A DNA stretch of 64,000 nt from an uncultured Collinsella sp. (GCA_900541725.1 UQLB01000004.1:54719-118718); one strand, 5' to 3'; positions 17,799 through 27,542 are shown, counted from the first letter of the stretch. Program-made: numbers and translations. The notes: a model not told the origin generated them from the letters alone.

Positions 17799-18944
17799 AT
17801 GAACAGGCTTTTCGACAAATCGATCGTGCTGGCGTGCTGTATTGCGGCCGCCATGGGCCTTGCTGTGGACGCTCGCTTGGTCGCGGCGTTTTGCCTTGGC
17901 GTTATTGCCACCTCGCTGGCCGAGGTCGCACAGGGAAACCGCGCCCGCCGTGCGAGCGAGACCGCGAGCTACGTTTACATCATCGCGGCAGTTTTCGTAC
18001 CGCCGTTTGTGCCGCTTGCGCCTCTCGCCTTCTATGACATCGCGCGGCGCGTGCGCCGTGAGCACGCCTGGGTCGCGCTGGGCATTGGCTCCGTCTTTGC
18101 CTTTGCGCTCATCGCGGACCTTCGCACCGACGCGCTTACCGCCCGAACGCTCCTGCTGACCGCCATCCTTTCGGTTGCCGCCACCTTGCTATCGCTACGT
18201 ACCGCCCAGTTGGAACACGAGCAACAGCGCATGCGCCGTACCCGCGACGAGCTGCAGGAACGAGCCCTCGCACTCGAGGCGCGCAACCGCGATCTTGCCG
18301 ACCGCCAGGACTATGAGGTCGAACTTGCGACCCTGGCCGAGCGCGCCCGCATCGCGCGCGAAATTCACGACAACGTCGGCCACCAGCTCACGCGTGCTTC
18401 GTTGCAGACCGAGGCCCTGCGCGTGGTCCACGCCAACGAGCCCAGGATTGCCGCCGACTTTGCCGACGTCAAACGCACGGTTGACGAGGCGCTCCAGCTC
18501 GTACGCGCCAGCGTCCACGCCCTCAACGACAACGCCGTCGACCTCTCCGTACAGCTCGAGCGCATCGTTGAAGGCGCACGCTCGGACAGCGGCCCGCAGG
18601 TTGAGCTTGAAGTTTTGGCCGAGCATGCGCCCGCAAATGTCGCCAACTGCCTTGCGGCGGTCCTGCGCGAGGCGCTTTCCAACGCCATGCGCCACGCCCA
18701 TGCCAAAACCATTACCGTGCGGTGCATGGAGCATCCGTCGTTTTACCAGCTCATCGTTACCGATGATGGCGTGGACGCGACCCCGGCGAGCAGCAGCAAC
18801 GTCGCAGAAGGCATGGGGCTCGCCTCCATGCGCGAGCGCGTCGAGGCGCTTGACGGCACCTTCACCGCCGGTCCGCGTGCCGGCGCCGGCGGCTGGCGCG
18901 TGTTTGCCACCGTTCCCAAACCGCAAGGAGATGAGGGCCGATGA
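17799..18944 (+). CDS. Sensor histidine kinase (NarL-type, HisKA_3)
   Basis: 381 residues. About four hydrophobic segments in the first 130 residues form a membrane sensor domain. A coiled coil follows (about 135-175), then a HisKA_3 phospho-acceptor site RIAREIHDNVGHQL with His near residue 189, and an HATPase domain with the asparagine box LREALSNAMRHAHA and G-rich EGMGLASMRERVEAL. It overlaps the response regulator gene by four bases. It diverges from the ABC-2 exporter operon, which it probably controls. ATG at 17799 fits the first helix best; an earlier ATG at 17772 is possible. Confidence 0.88.
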   Translation: MNRLFDKSIVLACCIAAAMGLAVDARLVAAFCLGVIATSLAEVAQGNRARRASETASYVYIIAAVFVPPFVPLAPLAFYDIARRVRREHAWVALGIGSVFAFALIADLRTDALTARTLLLTAILSVAATLLSLRTAQLEHEQQRMRRTRDELQERALALEARNRDLADRQDYEVELATLAERARIAREIHDNVGHQLTRASLQTEALRVVHANEPRIAADFADVKRTVDEALQLVRASVHALNDNAVDLSVQLERIVEGARSDSGPQVELEVLAEHAPANVANCLAAVLREALSNAMRHAHAKTITVRCMEHPSFYQLIVTDDGVDATPASSSNVAEGMGLASMRERVEALDGTFTAGPRAGAGGWRVFATVPKPQGDEGR

Positions 18945-19565
18945 GGCTTATTGTTGTCGACGACGACCGCTTGGTGGTCGATTCGCTCAAGATTATCCTG
19001 GGCGCCCAGCCGCAGATCGAGGTGGTGGGCACCGGCGCCAACGGCAACGATGCGGTGGCGCTCTACGCCGAGCACGCACCCGATATCGCACTGCTCGACA
19101 TCCAGATGCCGGGACGCGACGGCCTATCGGCGGCACGCGAGATCCTCGGGCGCGACCCTGCGGCGCGCGTGGTGTTTCTGACGACATTCTCGGATGACGA
19201 GTACATTGTGTCGGCGCTCAAGCTGGGTGCCCGCGGCTATCTGATCAAAACCGATGTCGCCGCCATTCCGCCAGCGTTGGCGCAGGTCATGAGCGGCAAA
19301 CGCGTGCTCGAGGGCAAGGCGATCGAGGATATCAACTTTGATGGGGCGGGCGTCGAGGCCGGCACGGCGGCCCGCGGCCTTTGTCAGCCTGACCGACCGC
19401 GAGTTCGAAGTCGCCGAGCTCATCGCCCGCGGCCTCGACAACAAGGAAATTGCCGCCACCGCCTACATGGGCGAAGGCACCGTACGCAACCACATCAGCT
19501 CGATCCTTGCCAAAATGGGCCTGCGCAACCGCACGCAGATCGCCATCGCCTACCTGCGAGGGTAA
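18941..19565 (+). pseudogene. NarL/LuxR-type response regulator split by a +1 frameshift
   Basis: The first frame encodes an intact receiver (VVDDD acidic pair, phospho-acceptor LLDIQMPGRDG, conserved Lys in LIKTD) up to about codon 145 (GAGVEAGTAAR). The reading then leaves the family and runs to 19594. The LuxR-type HTH (SLTDREFEVAELIARGLDNK, then GTVRNHISSILAKMGL) lies in the next frame and stops at 19565. One extra base somewhere in 19340-19376, near GGGGCGGG and GCGGCCCGCGGCC, explains the split. As it stands the regulator lacks a DNA-binding domain. It could be a real mutation, variable expression or a sequencing error. Cognate kinase upstream. Confidence 0.85.
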
Positions 19566-19625
19566 TTACCCAACGGCCGACCGCCCCGGCATAGCAAAAT
19601 GGCCGTTATCGATTTAATGCCATTT

Positions 19626-19779
19626 CAAAACCATGCCGGATTACTACGATGAATCGCCCGCCTTCGACCACGGTAAATTGCGCGCTTGCAAAACCGCAGG
19701 TAGAACGCTTGCAATATTTAGAAAAATGCAGTCATGGTCGGGAATGTCGAATTCATCGTAGTAAACCGACATAGTTTTG
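19626..19779. repeat. Long inverted-repeat element A
   Basis: 29-bp arms at 19626-19654 and 19751-19779 match at 26 positions (core TTACTACGATGAAT in both). The middle contains AAAACCGCAGGTAGAACGC, as in the other elements of this family. Shares the TTTTG...ATGCCGGATTAC outer arm with element D at 26963-27116. No ORF of substance. Confidence 0.75.
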
Positions 19780-19823
19780 TTCGGGCGGCCCTGCACGAGT
19801 GCCCCTGCAAGCCTCGCGGGAGC

Positions 19824-20033
19824 AAAATGATCCGTCTTCCTCCGTCCCCAAGGGATCAGCCGGAACCGCGCGCCACGAAATCGGCCCATCTACTACGTTT
19901 GACTCGATACCCCTGACCATACCTTCGTTTTGAACAAAACCGCAGGCATTCTACCTGCGGTTTTGTTTTCGCGCTTTTTGGCATGGTTGGGGGTAAGGGA
20001 CTAAGCGTAGTAGATGGGGCCGGTTTCGTGGCG
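19824..20033. repeat. Long inverted-repeat element B with conserved leader
   Basis: The conserved stretch AAAATGATCCGTCTTCCTCC begins at 19824. Arms follow at 19871-19897 and 20006-20033 (CGCCACGAAA, then CATCTACTACG and its complement), one indel and one mismatch apart. A perfect 13-bp inner hairpin (19934-19946 / 19954-19966, ACAAAACCGCAGG) with a 7-base loop and flanking T-runs lies inside. It sits just 3' of the adhesin gene, so the inner hairpin may also terminate transcription. 19566-20172 holds only elements A and B. Confidence 0.75.
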
Positions 20034-20172
20034 AACCCTTCTTGCCTACGCACAAAAGTGCCGCCACGGAGGAGGGAGATGCCTCCGTGGCGGCTGGGGG
20101 TGGGGTGGGGGCTGTGTTTTGGCTCCCCGCCGGCGGCCCGGGGCCTTTTGGCCCCAGGCTCCGTCGACGTGC

Positions 20173-23100
20173 CTAGCGCTTACGGATACCCCAGACCAGG
20201 GCTCCGACGCCGGCCATGGCTATGACGAATGCCATGAGCAGTGCGGCGGCCTGCTGGTCACCCGTGGTGGGCAGGAAGCCCTTAACCGTCTTGACGATAT
20301 TCGTCACGGTCTTGGGCGTGCCGGGATCGGGCGTAGGCGCAGGAGTCTCGGGCTTCTTGTACGTGTTGTTGAACACGATGCCCTCGACACTCTTGTCGCC
20401 CTTGGTAAAGGCAACGCTCGCCTTGAGGTTGCCCTCGCCGTCGTCGACCACGTTGACGGTCGCGGTAAAGACGGACTTGTCGTAGGTCATACCGGCCTCG
20501 TCGCCCTTGACCTCGCTGATGGTGTAGACGTACGTACCAGGCTCGTCGTACTCGAACTTGTCGAAGCTGATCTTGCCGTCGGCATCGTTGGTGACGGTGG
20601 ACTCGGCGTCCTCGCCAACGAGCTTAAAGCTAAACTCGTCCTTCTTGAGTTCGCGTCCCTCGAGCACCTTGATGGCGCCGATGGAAACCTGCGTGGGCAT
20701 GGCGTGATACTTGTTGGTAAAGCCAGCCGACTCGGTGGTTCCCTCGAGCTTGTGCGTCGCGGCCAGCGTGCCATCGCCGTTGTCGGAGACGGTGGTCACG
20801 ACGGTGTAGGTCATGCCGTCATAGGTGACGCCCTTGTACAGGCCGAGCGCGTTGGGGCAAGCCTCGCGCAGCGTGTACGTGTGCGTGCCGGGCGCCTCGT
20901 AGCGGATCGGGCTCAGCGTAACGTTGCCGTTGGCGTCGTTGGTGCCACTAGCGACAGCCACGCCGTCCTCGAGCAGCTCAAACGTGAACTCGCCAGCTGC
21001 AAGGTCGCGGCCGGTCAGACGCTTAACCGTCTTGACCTGATCGGTCACGACAGAATCTGTGGGCGTCACGCTGTAGGTGTTGGTGAACGTGAAGGCCGCA
21101 CCGTCGTCGCCGTTGCGCACGACACTCAGATGTCCGGCACCGTCGTCAGTCACGGTGTAGGAAACCTTGCGCGTGGCGTTGGTGTCGTTGGTCACGCCAG
21201 GGGCGCTACCGGACTCGGCCACCGTGTAGGTAAAGGTGTGCGAGCGCGGAGCGGTGGGGACTGCGGGCTCGGACTCGTCGGTGTCGGCAGCGTCGCCGTC
21301 AGCGGCGTCGGCGTCAACCTCGGCCTCGTCGGCGTTGGCCTCGTCGGCGTTGGCTTCGGCGTCGCTCGATGCGTCGTCAGAAGCATCGGTCGTCACGCCC
21401 AGGGCGCGGTTGAGGTCCTCGAGCGTGAAGTGGATCTTGCCAAAGTCCACGTTGCCGGCCACGTCATTGGTTGCGGTCGCGCGCTCGGGCATCGGGGCGC
21501 CCGCCTCGTCGGCGGTCACGGTAAAGGTGAACTTGCCCGCGATGTCTGCCGGGGTCAGGCCCTCGGCAGCCTGGAGCTTCTTGGTACCAGCGAGCGCAGC
21601 GTCAACGGCATCGGCGCCGTAGACGTTCTCGAACACGGGCTCGACGCCACCGTAGTCAGGCTTTGCCGTCAGGGTACCGTCGCCGTTGTCGACGACGATG
21701 ACCTTAAAGCTAAAGCTCGACTTCACGGCGGTAATGCCCTGGTCGGCCAGCAAGTTCGTGTACTCAAAGGCCGTGTAGTTGATAGTCCACGCAAGCTTGC
21801 CGTCCGTGTCGGTGCGGATGGCGCGCCCGGTGCTTACCAGGTCAGCGAGCATCTTGGTGTCGTAATGCAGCGTGCCAAAGCTCACCTGGCCGTTATAGTT
21901 GAACGCCGGCGTGCCACTGATGGCTTCCGTCTCGCCCGCATAGGCGATGCCAAAGTAGAACTCACCGTTAACCATCGGACGTCCGGTCAGGGTCTTGGTG
22001 GCGACAATCTGTGCAGAAACGCCCGGGTTATCAGTCGATGCGCTATAGCTGTTTTCGAACGGGACCAGAGCGCTCTCAACCTTGTTCTCGCCGCTCTTGT
22101 GGATTGTCTCGTGCGTGCCCTCGGGACCGCCGGAGACGGTCGTCGTAGCGGTAAGCGTGCCGGCACCATCGTCGGCGATAGCAATATTCACCGTGCGCTC
22201 GGCGTTGTCGTAGGTGTAACCGGGCTTGCCGTCGTTCTTCTCGGCCACGGTGTATTTGAAGGTCTTGCCGGCGTCAGCCTGCGTAAACTTGACCTCATGG
22301 CCGGCCAGAATGTCGATCAGGCCGACGGTCCCCTCTGTCGCTGCAGGGGACTTGTACACGTTGGCGCCCTCGTGCAGGCCGAGCGCATTGGCAGAAGCTG
22401 CGTCGGCGGGCGTCACGGTAAAGGTGAACTGGCCCTCGGTCATGGGACGCCCGGAGAGGGTCTTGCTGAGCTTAAGGCCGCCGGCCGCGGTGTAGTTGAG
22501 CTCAGTGTGGTACTTGTTGGTGAAACGGCCGTTTTCCTTCTTGGTGACGTTGGCGGTCAGGACGCCCTTGCCGTTATCAGTCACGGTCACTTCGGCGGTC
22601 GCGACATGTCCGTCATACGTCATGCCTGCCGCGTTGCCTGCGTTCTCGCGAATCTCGTACTTGTAGGTTCCGGCAGCCGTGTAGCGGATCTTGCCGAAGT
22701 TGATGGCGGCGATGCCGTCCTTCGCGTCCTTCTTGTTCACGGTCACGGTTGCGGGGTCGGGCAGCGGGGTGCCCTCGGCGGCGGTAATGGTAAAGCTGAA
22801 CTTGTCCGCATCCGTCCAGTCGCGGCCGTCAATGGCCTTGCTCAGATCAAAGTCAACCTCGGTCTCGAGCGGGGTCACGCTGTAGGTGTTCTCGAAAGTT
22901 GCTTCCTTAACGTCCTTCAGAACATGCGTGGCGCTGAGCGTACCGTCGCCGTTGTCCGTGATGGTGGTCTCGATGTTGAACTTGGCATCGCTGTAGGTGA
23001 TCCCGCCGGCGTTGTCCTTGACCTCGCGCAGCGTGTAGGCGTGCGTTCCGGCCTTGGTGTACTCGATGGTGCTCATCGTGATCTTGCCATCGGCGGCGTT

Positions 23101-26100
23101 CTTGCCGGTGGCGACGACCTTGGCGTCCTTGCCCTCGCCCTCGACGAGCTCGAAGGAGAACTCGCCCTCAGCCATGTCGCGGCCGGTCAGGAACTTGGTC
23201 GCGGTGATCTGGTCGGTGACGCTCGTCTCGACAGGCGTCACGCTATAGGTATTGGTGAACGTAAAGGCTGCGTTGCCATCCGGCTTGCGGGACACCCTCA
23301 GATTGCCCTTGCTGTCATCGGTCACGGTGAAGGAAACCTCGCGCGACAGCTTGGCGTCGTTGGTCACGCCGGCAACCTTACCGGACTCGGTCACGGTGTA
23401 GGTAAAGGTGTGCTCGCGCTTCTCGGACTTCTCGCCCAGAGCCTTGTTAAGGTCGTCGAGCGTAAAGGCAATCTTGCCAAAGTCGACCTTGCCCTTGGCA
23501 TCATTGGTCACGCTCGCGTTCGCGGGCATGGGTGCGCCCTCTTCACCGGTCACGGTAAAGGTGAACTTGCCGTTGATGTCGGCCGGGGTCAGACCGTCGG
23601 CGAACTGCAGGTTCTTGATGCCCGCAAGCGATGCCTCGGCAGCATTCGCGGTGTAGGCGTTCTTGAACTTGATACTCTTGACGTCCTCGGCGCCCTTCAG
23701 CTTGTGCGTGGCCACCAGCTGGCCCTTGCCGTTATCGCTGATGGTCGTCACGATGATGTAGAAGTTTTCGTCGTAGGTGACACCGCCGGCATTGCCCTTG
23801 ACCTCGCGCAGCGTGTAGGTGTGCTGACCGATCTCGGTGTACTTGATGGCCTTGAACGTAACGTTACCGTTGGCGTCATTCTTGACGGTCTCGATAAGCT
23901 CAGAGTCCTCGCCCTTGGCCTCGCGCAGCTCAAAGCTGAACTCGTCGGCCTTGAGGCCACGGCCGGTCAGAGACTTGACGACCTCGATCTCGTCGGTAAC
24001 GCTCGAATCGACGGGGCTTGCAGCGTAGATGTTCTTGAACTCAGTCTCGCCCGAAGTCACCTGTACGTCAGCGCTGAGCTCGCCCTTCTTGTTGGGCGTT
24101 ACCGTCACGGTAATCTCCGCGACATTCCCACTGTAAGTGATGCCATCGATAGTTTGGCCGGCGTTCTTCTCGCTGACCTTGTAGACGTACGTGCCAGGTT
24201 CGGCGTATTCGATCGTGCCGAAGTCGATGGCAGCCTTGCCCTGGTCCAGGTCAGCCTTGTGCACGATCGCAGTCGTAGCCGCAGGCATCGGGGCACCGTT
24301 CTCGGACGTCAGACCAAACTCAAACTTGTCCTCTTTCGTCCACTCGCGACCCTCGAGCACCTTGGTCAGGCCAAAGCTAGCCTTGGTGTCAACCTTTGCC
24401 GGCGTCATGTCGTACTTATAGCTGATCTTGCCGTTGTTGCCCAAGTAGGAATTGACATGCGTAGCACCCGCCTTGGCGGACACGTTGTTCCACATGGGGT
24501 TGAGAACGTCGGTCGCGGTACTGGTCTTGTTGCCGCCCACGCTGTCCTTGGTAGTGTGGAGCTCGTCGATAAAGGCCAGGCGCGCGGTCCCCACGCTAAA
24601 CGAAAGGTTGCCGTCCTTGTCGGCAATAATAGCGCCGTCAAACTTCGCAGCGTCGCCGCCGATAAACTCGATGACGGCAGTGGCGGACTTGGCCTCGTTG
24701 TTCTCGCCCTGCTCCTCAAACTCATCCTTGTAGTAATAGGTGCCTTTTTCTGCCAGTGAAATCTTTGCAGGCTGTGTGCATTCCTTATCGGTGTAAATTG
24801 GAGTCTGCTTCTGGAAGTAGTAGTAGCGGTTGGTATCGGCCGGCTCAAAGTTCGCAACCGTATCACCCAACGCACCGGTCTTCCACTTGTTTGCGTAGAA
24901 GTTAACGGTCTTGGTGCCGTCATCGGCAACGGTCGTATTCTTTTCGATGTAAGCCTTGAGCCCCGTGACCTTCTCAGGCGTAAACAGGTTGTCGAGCGCA
25001 GTACTCTTCACGCTCGAGGTGTACTTCACGCGGATAGGCTGAGCGCTGTCGACCGAAAGCTTGCCGTCTACGGTCTTAAAGTGGCTCAGCGGAATCAACG
25101 ACGCAGAAATGCCGACCGTTACGACATCGCCCTTCTGGGGATTGTCATCACCAGCACGCTGCACGGTGATAAGCAGGTCTTTTGCCTTGTCGGTGAACTC
25201 GTAGGTGTCGGTATTGGTTTCTTTGTTGACCGTCTTGCTCGCCTCGGTAAACGGCGTGCCGTTGATGACGACTTCGGTAAATCCGTCGACCTGCATAAAG
25301 TCGCCCAGCTCGTCGGTAAACGTGATGTAGCCGGACTTGGTCTTGTCGTAGCCCTTATGGATTTCGGTCGGATAAGGCGCCTCCGATGTGATGGCCTGTG
25401 AGATGTCGTCGAAGACCTTCTTGAGCTCTTCGGCATTGGTCGCCGACTTGTAGTAGTCGGAGTTTTCCGCGCGTGTGCCGTGAGCGTTCCATGCCGTGGC
25501 ATTGGGGTAGTTGCTCGATACGGCCTGCATGAACTTGTTCGCTTTATTCGCTTCGTCTGTTCCTAAATCTTGAATGTCTGCACTGGGATTCGCTCCGCTA
25601 AAGATACCGATGGTATAAACGGTGGCCTTGCCGTCCTTCATGTTCTTGGCAGCCGTCACGGCATCGTTGGCAACCTTAGAATCAAAGTCGCTAAAACTCG
25701 TTGGCGTGCCGTCGGTAAAGAACACAACAATCTTCTTGGCGTCCGCACGGCCAGAAGTTTTGATGTTTTTCTCGGCTTGTTTCATACCATAATCGGCACG
25801 CGTAGCGCCAGCAGGTCTAATGGAATCGATCGTTTCCTTAAGACTCTTTGCGCCGCCAACCGTGCACGCCGTCAACCCTTGCATTGTCTGCGAGTAGTTG
25901 TAGCTATGGCCGCCGGAGCGATACGTGTCGTTTCCAACCTTATCGGTCTCATTACCCGCAAACTTAACAATGGCAACCTTATGCTGCCTATCCACGCCCT
26001 CGATACCCTCGTTTTGCTTGGCGATGGTATCAATAAAGCTGTTCGCAGCGTTCTTCAGCGCTTCGATACGCTCGGTCTTGTCGCCTCCGCCCATAGGATC

Positions 26101-26484
26101 ATTCATCGAGCCAGAGGCATCCAGCACCATCACGATGTCAAGCGGCGTGGTAACCGTCACGGTTGAATTGGATGTCGAAGACATAGCCGAAAGCGTAGTC
26201 AAGAAATCCGACTCTTCGTTTTCTCCGGTTGCCTCAACCGTCTTGTCGGTCCAGATTCGGCCGACGTTTTGAGTCGTCACCTTATTGCCGCTGTGGCCGG
26301 CCGCCCATTTTTCCCAGCGTCCGCTGGTGTCGGGGTCGACGACCGTCGGTCCGCTCACTGTCGGCCCGTCCATTCCTGTGCTGGACCTGGCGTTGGCCTC
26401 GGGCAGCATGGCGAATGCTGCGGCTGGCAATACCAGCACTACGGCCAGTATCACCGCCAAGAGACCCCTCGTGTACTTACTCAT
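20173..26484 (-). CDS. Giant LPXTG-type surface adhesin: VWA domain plus ten FctA/Spy0128-like repeats
   Basis: 2103 residues. A signal peptide (about 1-32, LLAVILAVVLVLPAAAFA) precedes a von Willebrand A domain with a full MIDAS (DASGS at 122-126, ATRADYG, FFTDGTP). About ten pilin-like repeats of ~110-150 residues follow, each opening with a K-x-L-x-GR-x-(8)-F-x-F pattern (for example LTGRDMAEGEFSFELVEG) and ending in a YTLREV- or YTVTE-like strand. These match the FctA/Spy0128 class, which form internal isopeptide bonds. The sorting signal LPTTG (2071-2075), a hydrophobic helix and RKR end the protein. Expected to be sortase-anchored to the wall and to bind host or bacterial surfaces. AAGGGAG precedes the ATG. 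No sortase or pilin neighbours are in the window, so it may act as a monomeric adhesin. Confidence 0.92.
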   Translation of the reverse strand: MSKYTRGLLAVILAVVLVLPAAAFAMLPEANARSSTGMDGPTVSGPTVVDPDTSGRWEKWAAGHSGNKVTTQNVGRIWTDKTVEATGENEESDFLTTLSAMSSTSNSTVTVTTPLDIVMVLDASGSMNDPMGGGDKTERIEALKNAANSFIDTIAKQNEGIEGVDRQHKVAIVKFAGNETDKVGNDTYRSGGHSYNYSQTMQGLTACTVGGAKSLKETIDSIRPAGATRADYGMKQAEKNIKTSGRADAKKIVVFFTDGTPTSFSDFDSKVANDAVTAAKNMKDGKATVYTIGIFSGANPSADIQDLGTDEANKANKFMQAVSSNYPNATAWNAHGTRAENSDYYKSATNAEELKKVFDDISQAITSEAPYPTEIHKGYDKTKSGYITFTDELGDFMQVDGFTEVVINGTPFTEASKTVNKETNTDTYEFTDKAKDLLITVQRAGDDNPQKGDVVTVGISASLIPLSHFKTVDGKLSVDSAQPIRVKYTSSVKSTALDNLFTPEKVTGLKAYIEKNTTVADDGTKTVNFYANKWKTGALGDTVANFEPADTNRYYYFQKQTPIYTDKECTQPAKISLAEKGTYYYKDEFEEQGENNEAKSATAVIEFIGGDAAKFDGAIIADKDGNLSFSVGTARLAFIDELHTTKDSVGGNKTSTATDVLNPMWNNVSAKAGATHVNSYLGNNGKISYKYDMTPAKVDTKASFGLTKVLEGREWTKEDKFEFGLTSENGAPMPAATTAIVHKADLDQGKAAIDFGTIEYAEPGTYVYKVSEKNAGQTIDGITYSGNVAEITVTVTPNKKGELSADVQVTSGETEFKNIYAASPVDSSVTDEIEVVKSLTGRGLKADEFSFELREAKGEDSELIETVKNDANGNVTFKAIKYTEIGQHTYTLREVKGNAGGVTYDENFYIIVTTISDNGKGQLVATHKLKGAEDVKSIKFKNAYTANAAEASLAGIKNLQFADGLTPADINGKFTFTVTGEEGAPMPANASVTNDAKGKVDFGKIAFTLDDLNKALGEKSEKREHTFTYTVTESGKVAGVTNDAKLSREVSFTVTDDSKGNLRVSRKPDGNAAFTFTNTYSVTPVETSVTDQITATKFLTGRDMAEGEFSFELVEGEGKDAKVVATGKNAADGKITMSTIEYTKAGTHAYTLREVKDNAGGITYSDAKFNIETTITDNGDGTLSATHVLKDVKEATFENTYSVTPLETEVDFDLSKAIDGRDWTDADKFSFTITAAEGTPLPDPATVTVNKKDAKDGIAAINFGKIRYTAAGTYKYEIRENAGNAAGMTYDGHVATAEVTVTDNGKGVLTANVTKKENGRFTNKYHTELNYTAAGGLKLSKTLSGRPMTEGQFTFTVTPADAASANALGLHEGANVYKSPAATEGTVGLIDILAGHEVKFTQADAGKTFKYTVAEKNDGKPGYTYDNAERTVNIAIADDGAGTLTATTTVSGGPEGTHETIHKSGENKVESALVPFENSYSASTDNPGVSAQIVATKTLTGRPMVNGEFYFGIAYAGETEAISGTPAFNYNGQVSFGTLHYDTKMLADLVSTGRAIRTDTDGKLAWTINYTAFEYTNLLADQGITAVKSSFSFKVIVVDNGDGTLTAKPDYGGVEPVFENVYGADAVDAALAGTKKLQAAEGLTPADIAGKFTFTVTADEAGAPMPERATATNDVAGNVDFGKIHFTLEDLNRALGVTTDASDDASSDAEANADEANADEAEVDADAADGDAADTDESEPAVPTAPRSHTFTYTVAESGSAPGVTNDTNATRKVSYTVTDDGAGHLSVVRNGDDGAAFTFTNTYSVTPTDSVVTDQVKTVKRLTGRDLAAGEFTFELLEDGVAVASGTNDANGNVTLSPIRYEAPGTHTYTLREACPNALGLYKGVTYDGMTYTVVTTVSDNGDGTLAATHKLEGTTESAGFTNKYHAMPTQVSIGAIKVLEGRELKKDEFSFKLVGEDAESTVTNDADGKISFDKFEYDEPGTYVYTISEVKGDEAGMTYDKSVFTATVNVVDDGEGNLKASVAFTKGDKSVEGIVFNNTYKKPETPAPTPDPGTPKTVTNIVKTVKGFLPTTGDQQAAALLMAFVIAMAGVGALVWGIRKR

Positions 26485-26585
26485 CGCGTCTCCCTTCTCG
26501 CGGTCTCAGACCTTGCAACAGCCTAAAGTTACGAAATGAGACACAATTTGGGCAGGTGACACATGTTCCAGATTCTGTTTTGGGC

Positions 26586-26603
26586 GTGAGACAAATGTCT
26601 CAC
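26586..26603. promoter_or_regulatory. Palindromic operator candidate upstream of the adhesin
   Basis: GTGAGACAAATGTCTCAC has perfect 7-bp arms around AAAT. TGAGACA recurs in direct orientation at 26537-26543 and 26610-26616, giving three half-sites within 80 bp in the adhesin's upstream region. The pattern suggests binding by a dimeric regulator. No regulator gene is adjacent. Confidence 0.5.
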
Positions 26604-26661
26604 CAAAGTTGAGACACGGCGTTTTCGCAGGAAAACGGGTGCGACTCGAGATTGACGAGCC

Positions 26662-26869
26662 AAAATGATCCGTTTTCCTCCGTCCCCGAGGGATCAATTG
26701 ATGGCGCTCGCCACGAAACTGGCCTATCTACTATGTTTAGTCCGGTACCTCCGACCATAACCGCGTTTCATGAAAAACCGCAGGCGTTCTACCTGCGGCT
26801 TTCATTTCGCATTACTTGCCGTGGTCGAGGACTGCCGCCTAAACGTAGTAGATAGACCCATTTCGTGGC
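26662..26869. repeat. Long inverted-repeat element C
   Basis: The conserved leader AAAATGATCCGTTTTCCTCC starts at 26662. Arms run at 26709-26739 and 26840-26869 (GCCACGAAA...TATCTACTA with its complement). The inner part has the CCGCAGG / CCTGCGG hairpin shared with element B. The element is in the same orientation as B but on the other side of the adhesin gene. Confidence 0.75.
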
Positions 26870-26900
26870 AGACGGGTCACGCGGCGGCCCTCGCGAGGCC

Positions 26901-27116
26901 AAAATGATCCGTTTCCCTCTGTCCACGGGAGATCAAGGGCTGTTACGGATATGGTGTCATTTCAAAACTATGCCGGATTACGGGGCTAAAGTCGAGGCCC
27001 TCATCCATACCTTCATTTTTTGAAAGACGGCAAGCAATCTACCTGCTGGTTTGTTTTTGCGATTTTCTGTATGGTCGGAGGTTCGCTATCCAGCCCCGTA
27101 ATCCGGCATAGTTTTG
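26901..27116. repeat. Long inverted-repeat element D with 25-bp perfect arms
   Basis: The leader motif at 26901-26935 is followed by arms at 26963-26987 and 27092-27116 that are exact complements over 25 bp (starting CAAAACTATGCCGG). The 104-bp interior has CATACCTTCATTTTT and TGTATGGTCGGAGG, as in the other elements. Elements C and D fill most of 26604-27147; there is no gene between the adhesin and the hydrogenase operon. Confidence 0.8.
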
Positions 27117-27147
27117 TTCGTGGCGGCCCAACCGCGCGTTTAAGCGC

Positions 27148-27179
27148 GGGGCCGGTGGGGCATTTCCCCCACCGGCCCC
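27148..27179 (-). terminator. Strong hairpin at the end of the hydrogenase operon
   Basis: A 13-bp perfect GC stem (GGGGCCGGTGGGG and its complement) with a 6-base loop lies 21 bp after the echF stop. No T-run follows, so the mode of termination is uncertain. A second small hairpin (CCGCGC / GCGCGG) adjoins it. Confidence 0.55.
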
Positions 27180-27200
27180 TATTCCAGCTCTATACCAATG

Positions 27201-27542
27201 CTACTCCGACTTAGTTTCTACCGTGGGAGTCTTGTCCGCCGCAACTGGAGTACGAGCGGTGTCCATAGTCAGGCAGTGCTTGGGGCAGCTCTCGATGCAC
27301 TCACCACACACCACGCAGGCATACGGGTCGATCGACCACGTTCCACCCTTGCGATCGACCGCGAGCGCGCCCGCCGGACAGCGACGCGCACACATGCCGC
27401 AGCAGATACACACGTCCATGTCGTTGACGATATGCCCGCGCAAGCGCTCGGGTGCCGCGAGCTTCTCCTGCGGATAGCACACCGTTACCGGCTGCTTGAC
27501 CATAGAGCCCAAGGCCGTCTTGGCAAATGTCAGTAAACTCAT
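27201..27542 (-). CDS. echF: Ech-type hydrogenase ferredoxin subunit (EchF-like)
   Basis: 113 residues with two 4Fe-4S motifs, CICCGMCARRCP and CVVCGECIESCP, in the NuoI/EchF arrangement. Carries electrons between a soluble ferredoxin and the hydrogenase small subunit on the cytoplasmic face of the membrane. Last gene of the operon at 27201-32836, 7 bp after the large subunit. The C-terminal tail is short and polar. Confidence 0.85.
   Translation of the reverse strand: MSLLTFAKTALGSMVKQPVTVCYPQEKLAAPERLRGHIVNDMDVCICCGMCARRCPAGALAVDRKGGTWSIDPYACVVCGECIESCPKHCLTMDTARTPVAADKTPTVETKSE

Noticed and set aside
20014..24759. 1581-codon open frame on the plus strand
   Set aside because: It is antisense to the adhesin gene and arises from the repetitive, GC-rich coding sequence. 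No family motifs or ribosome site.
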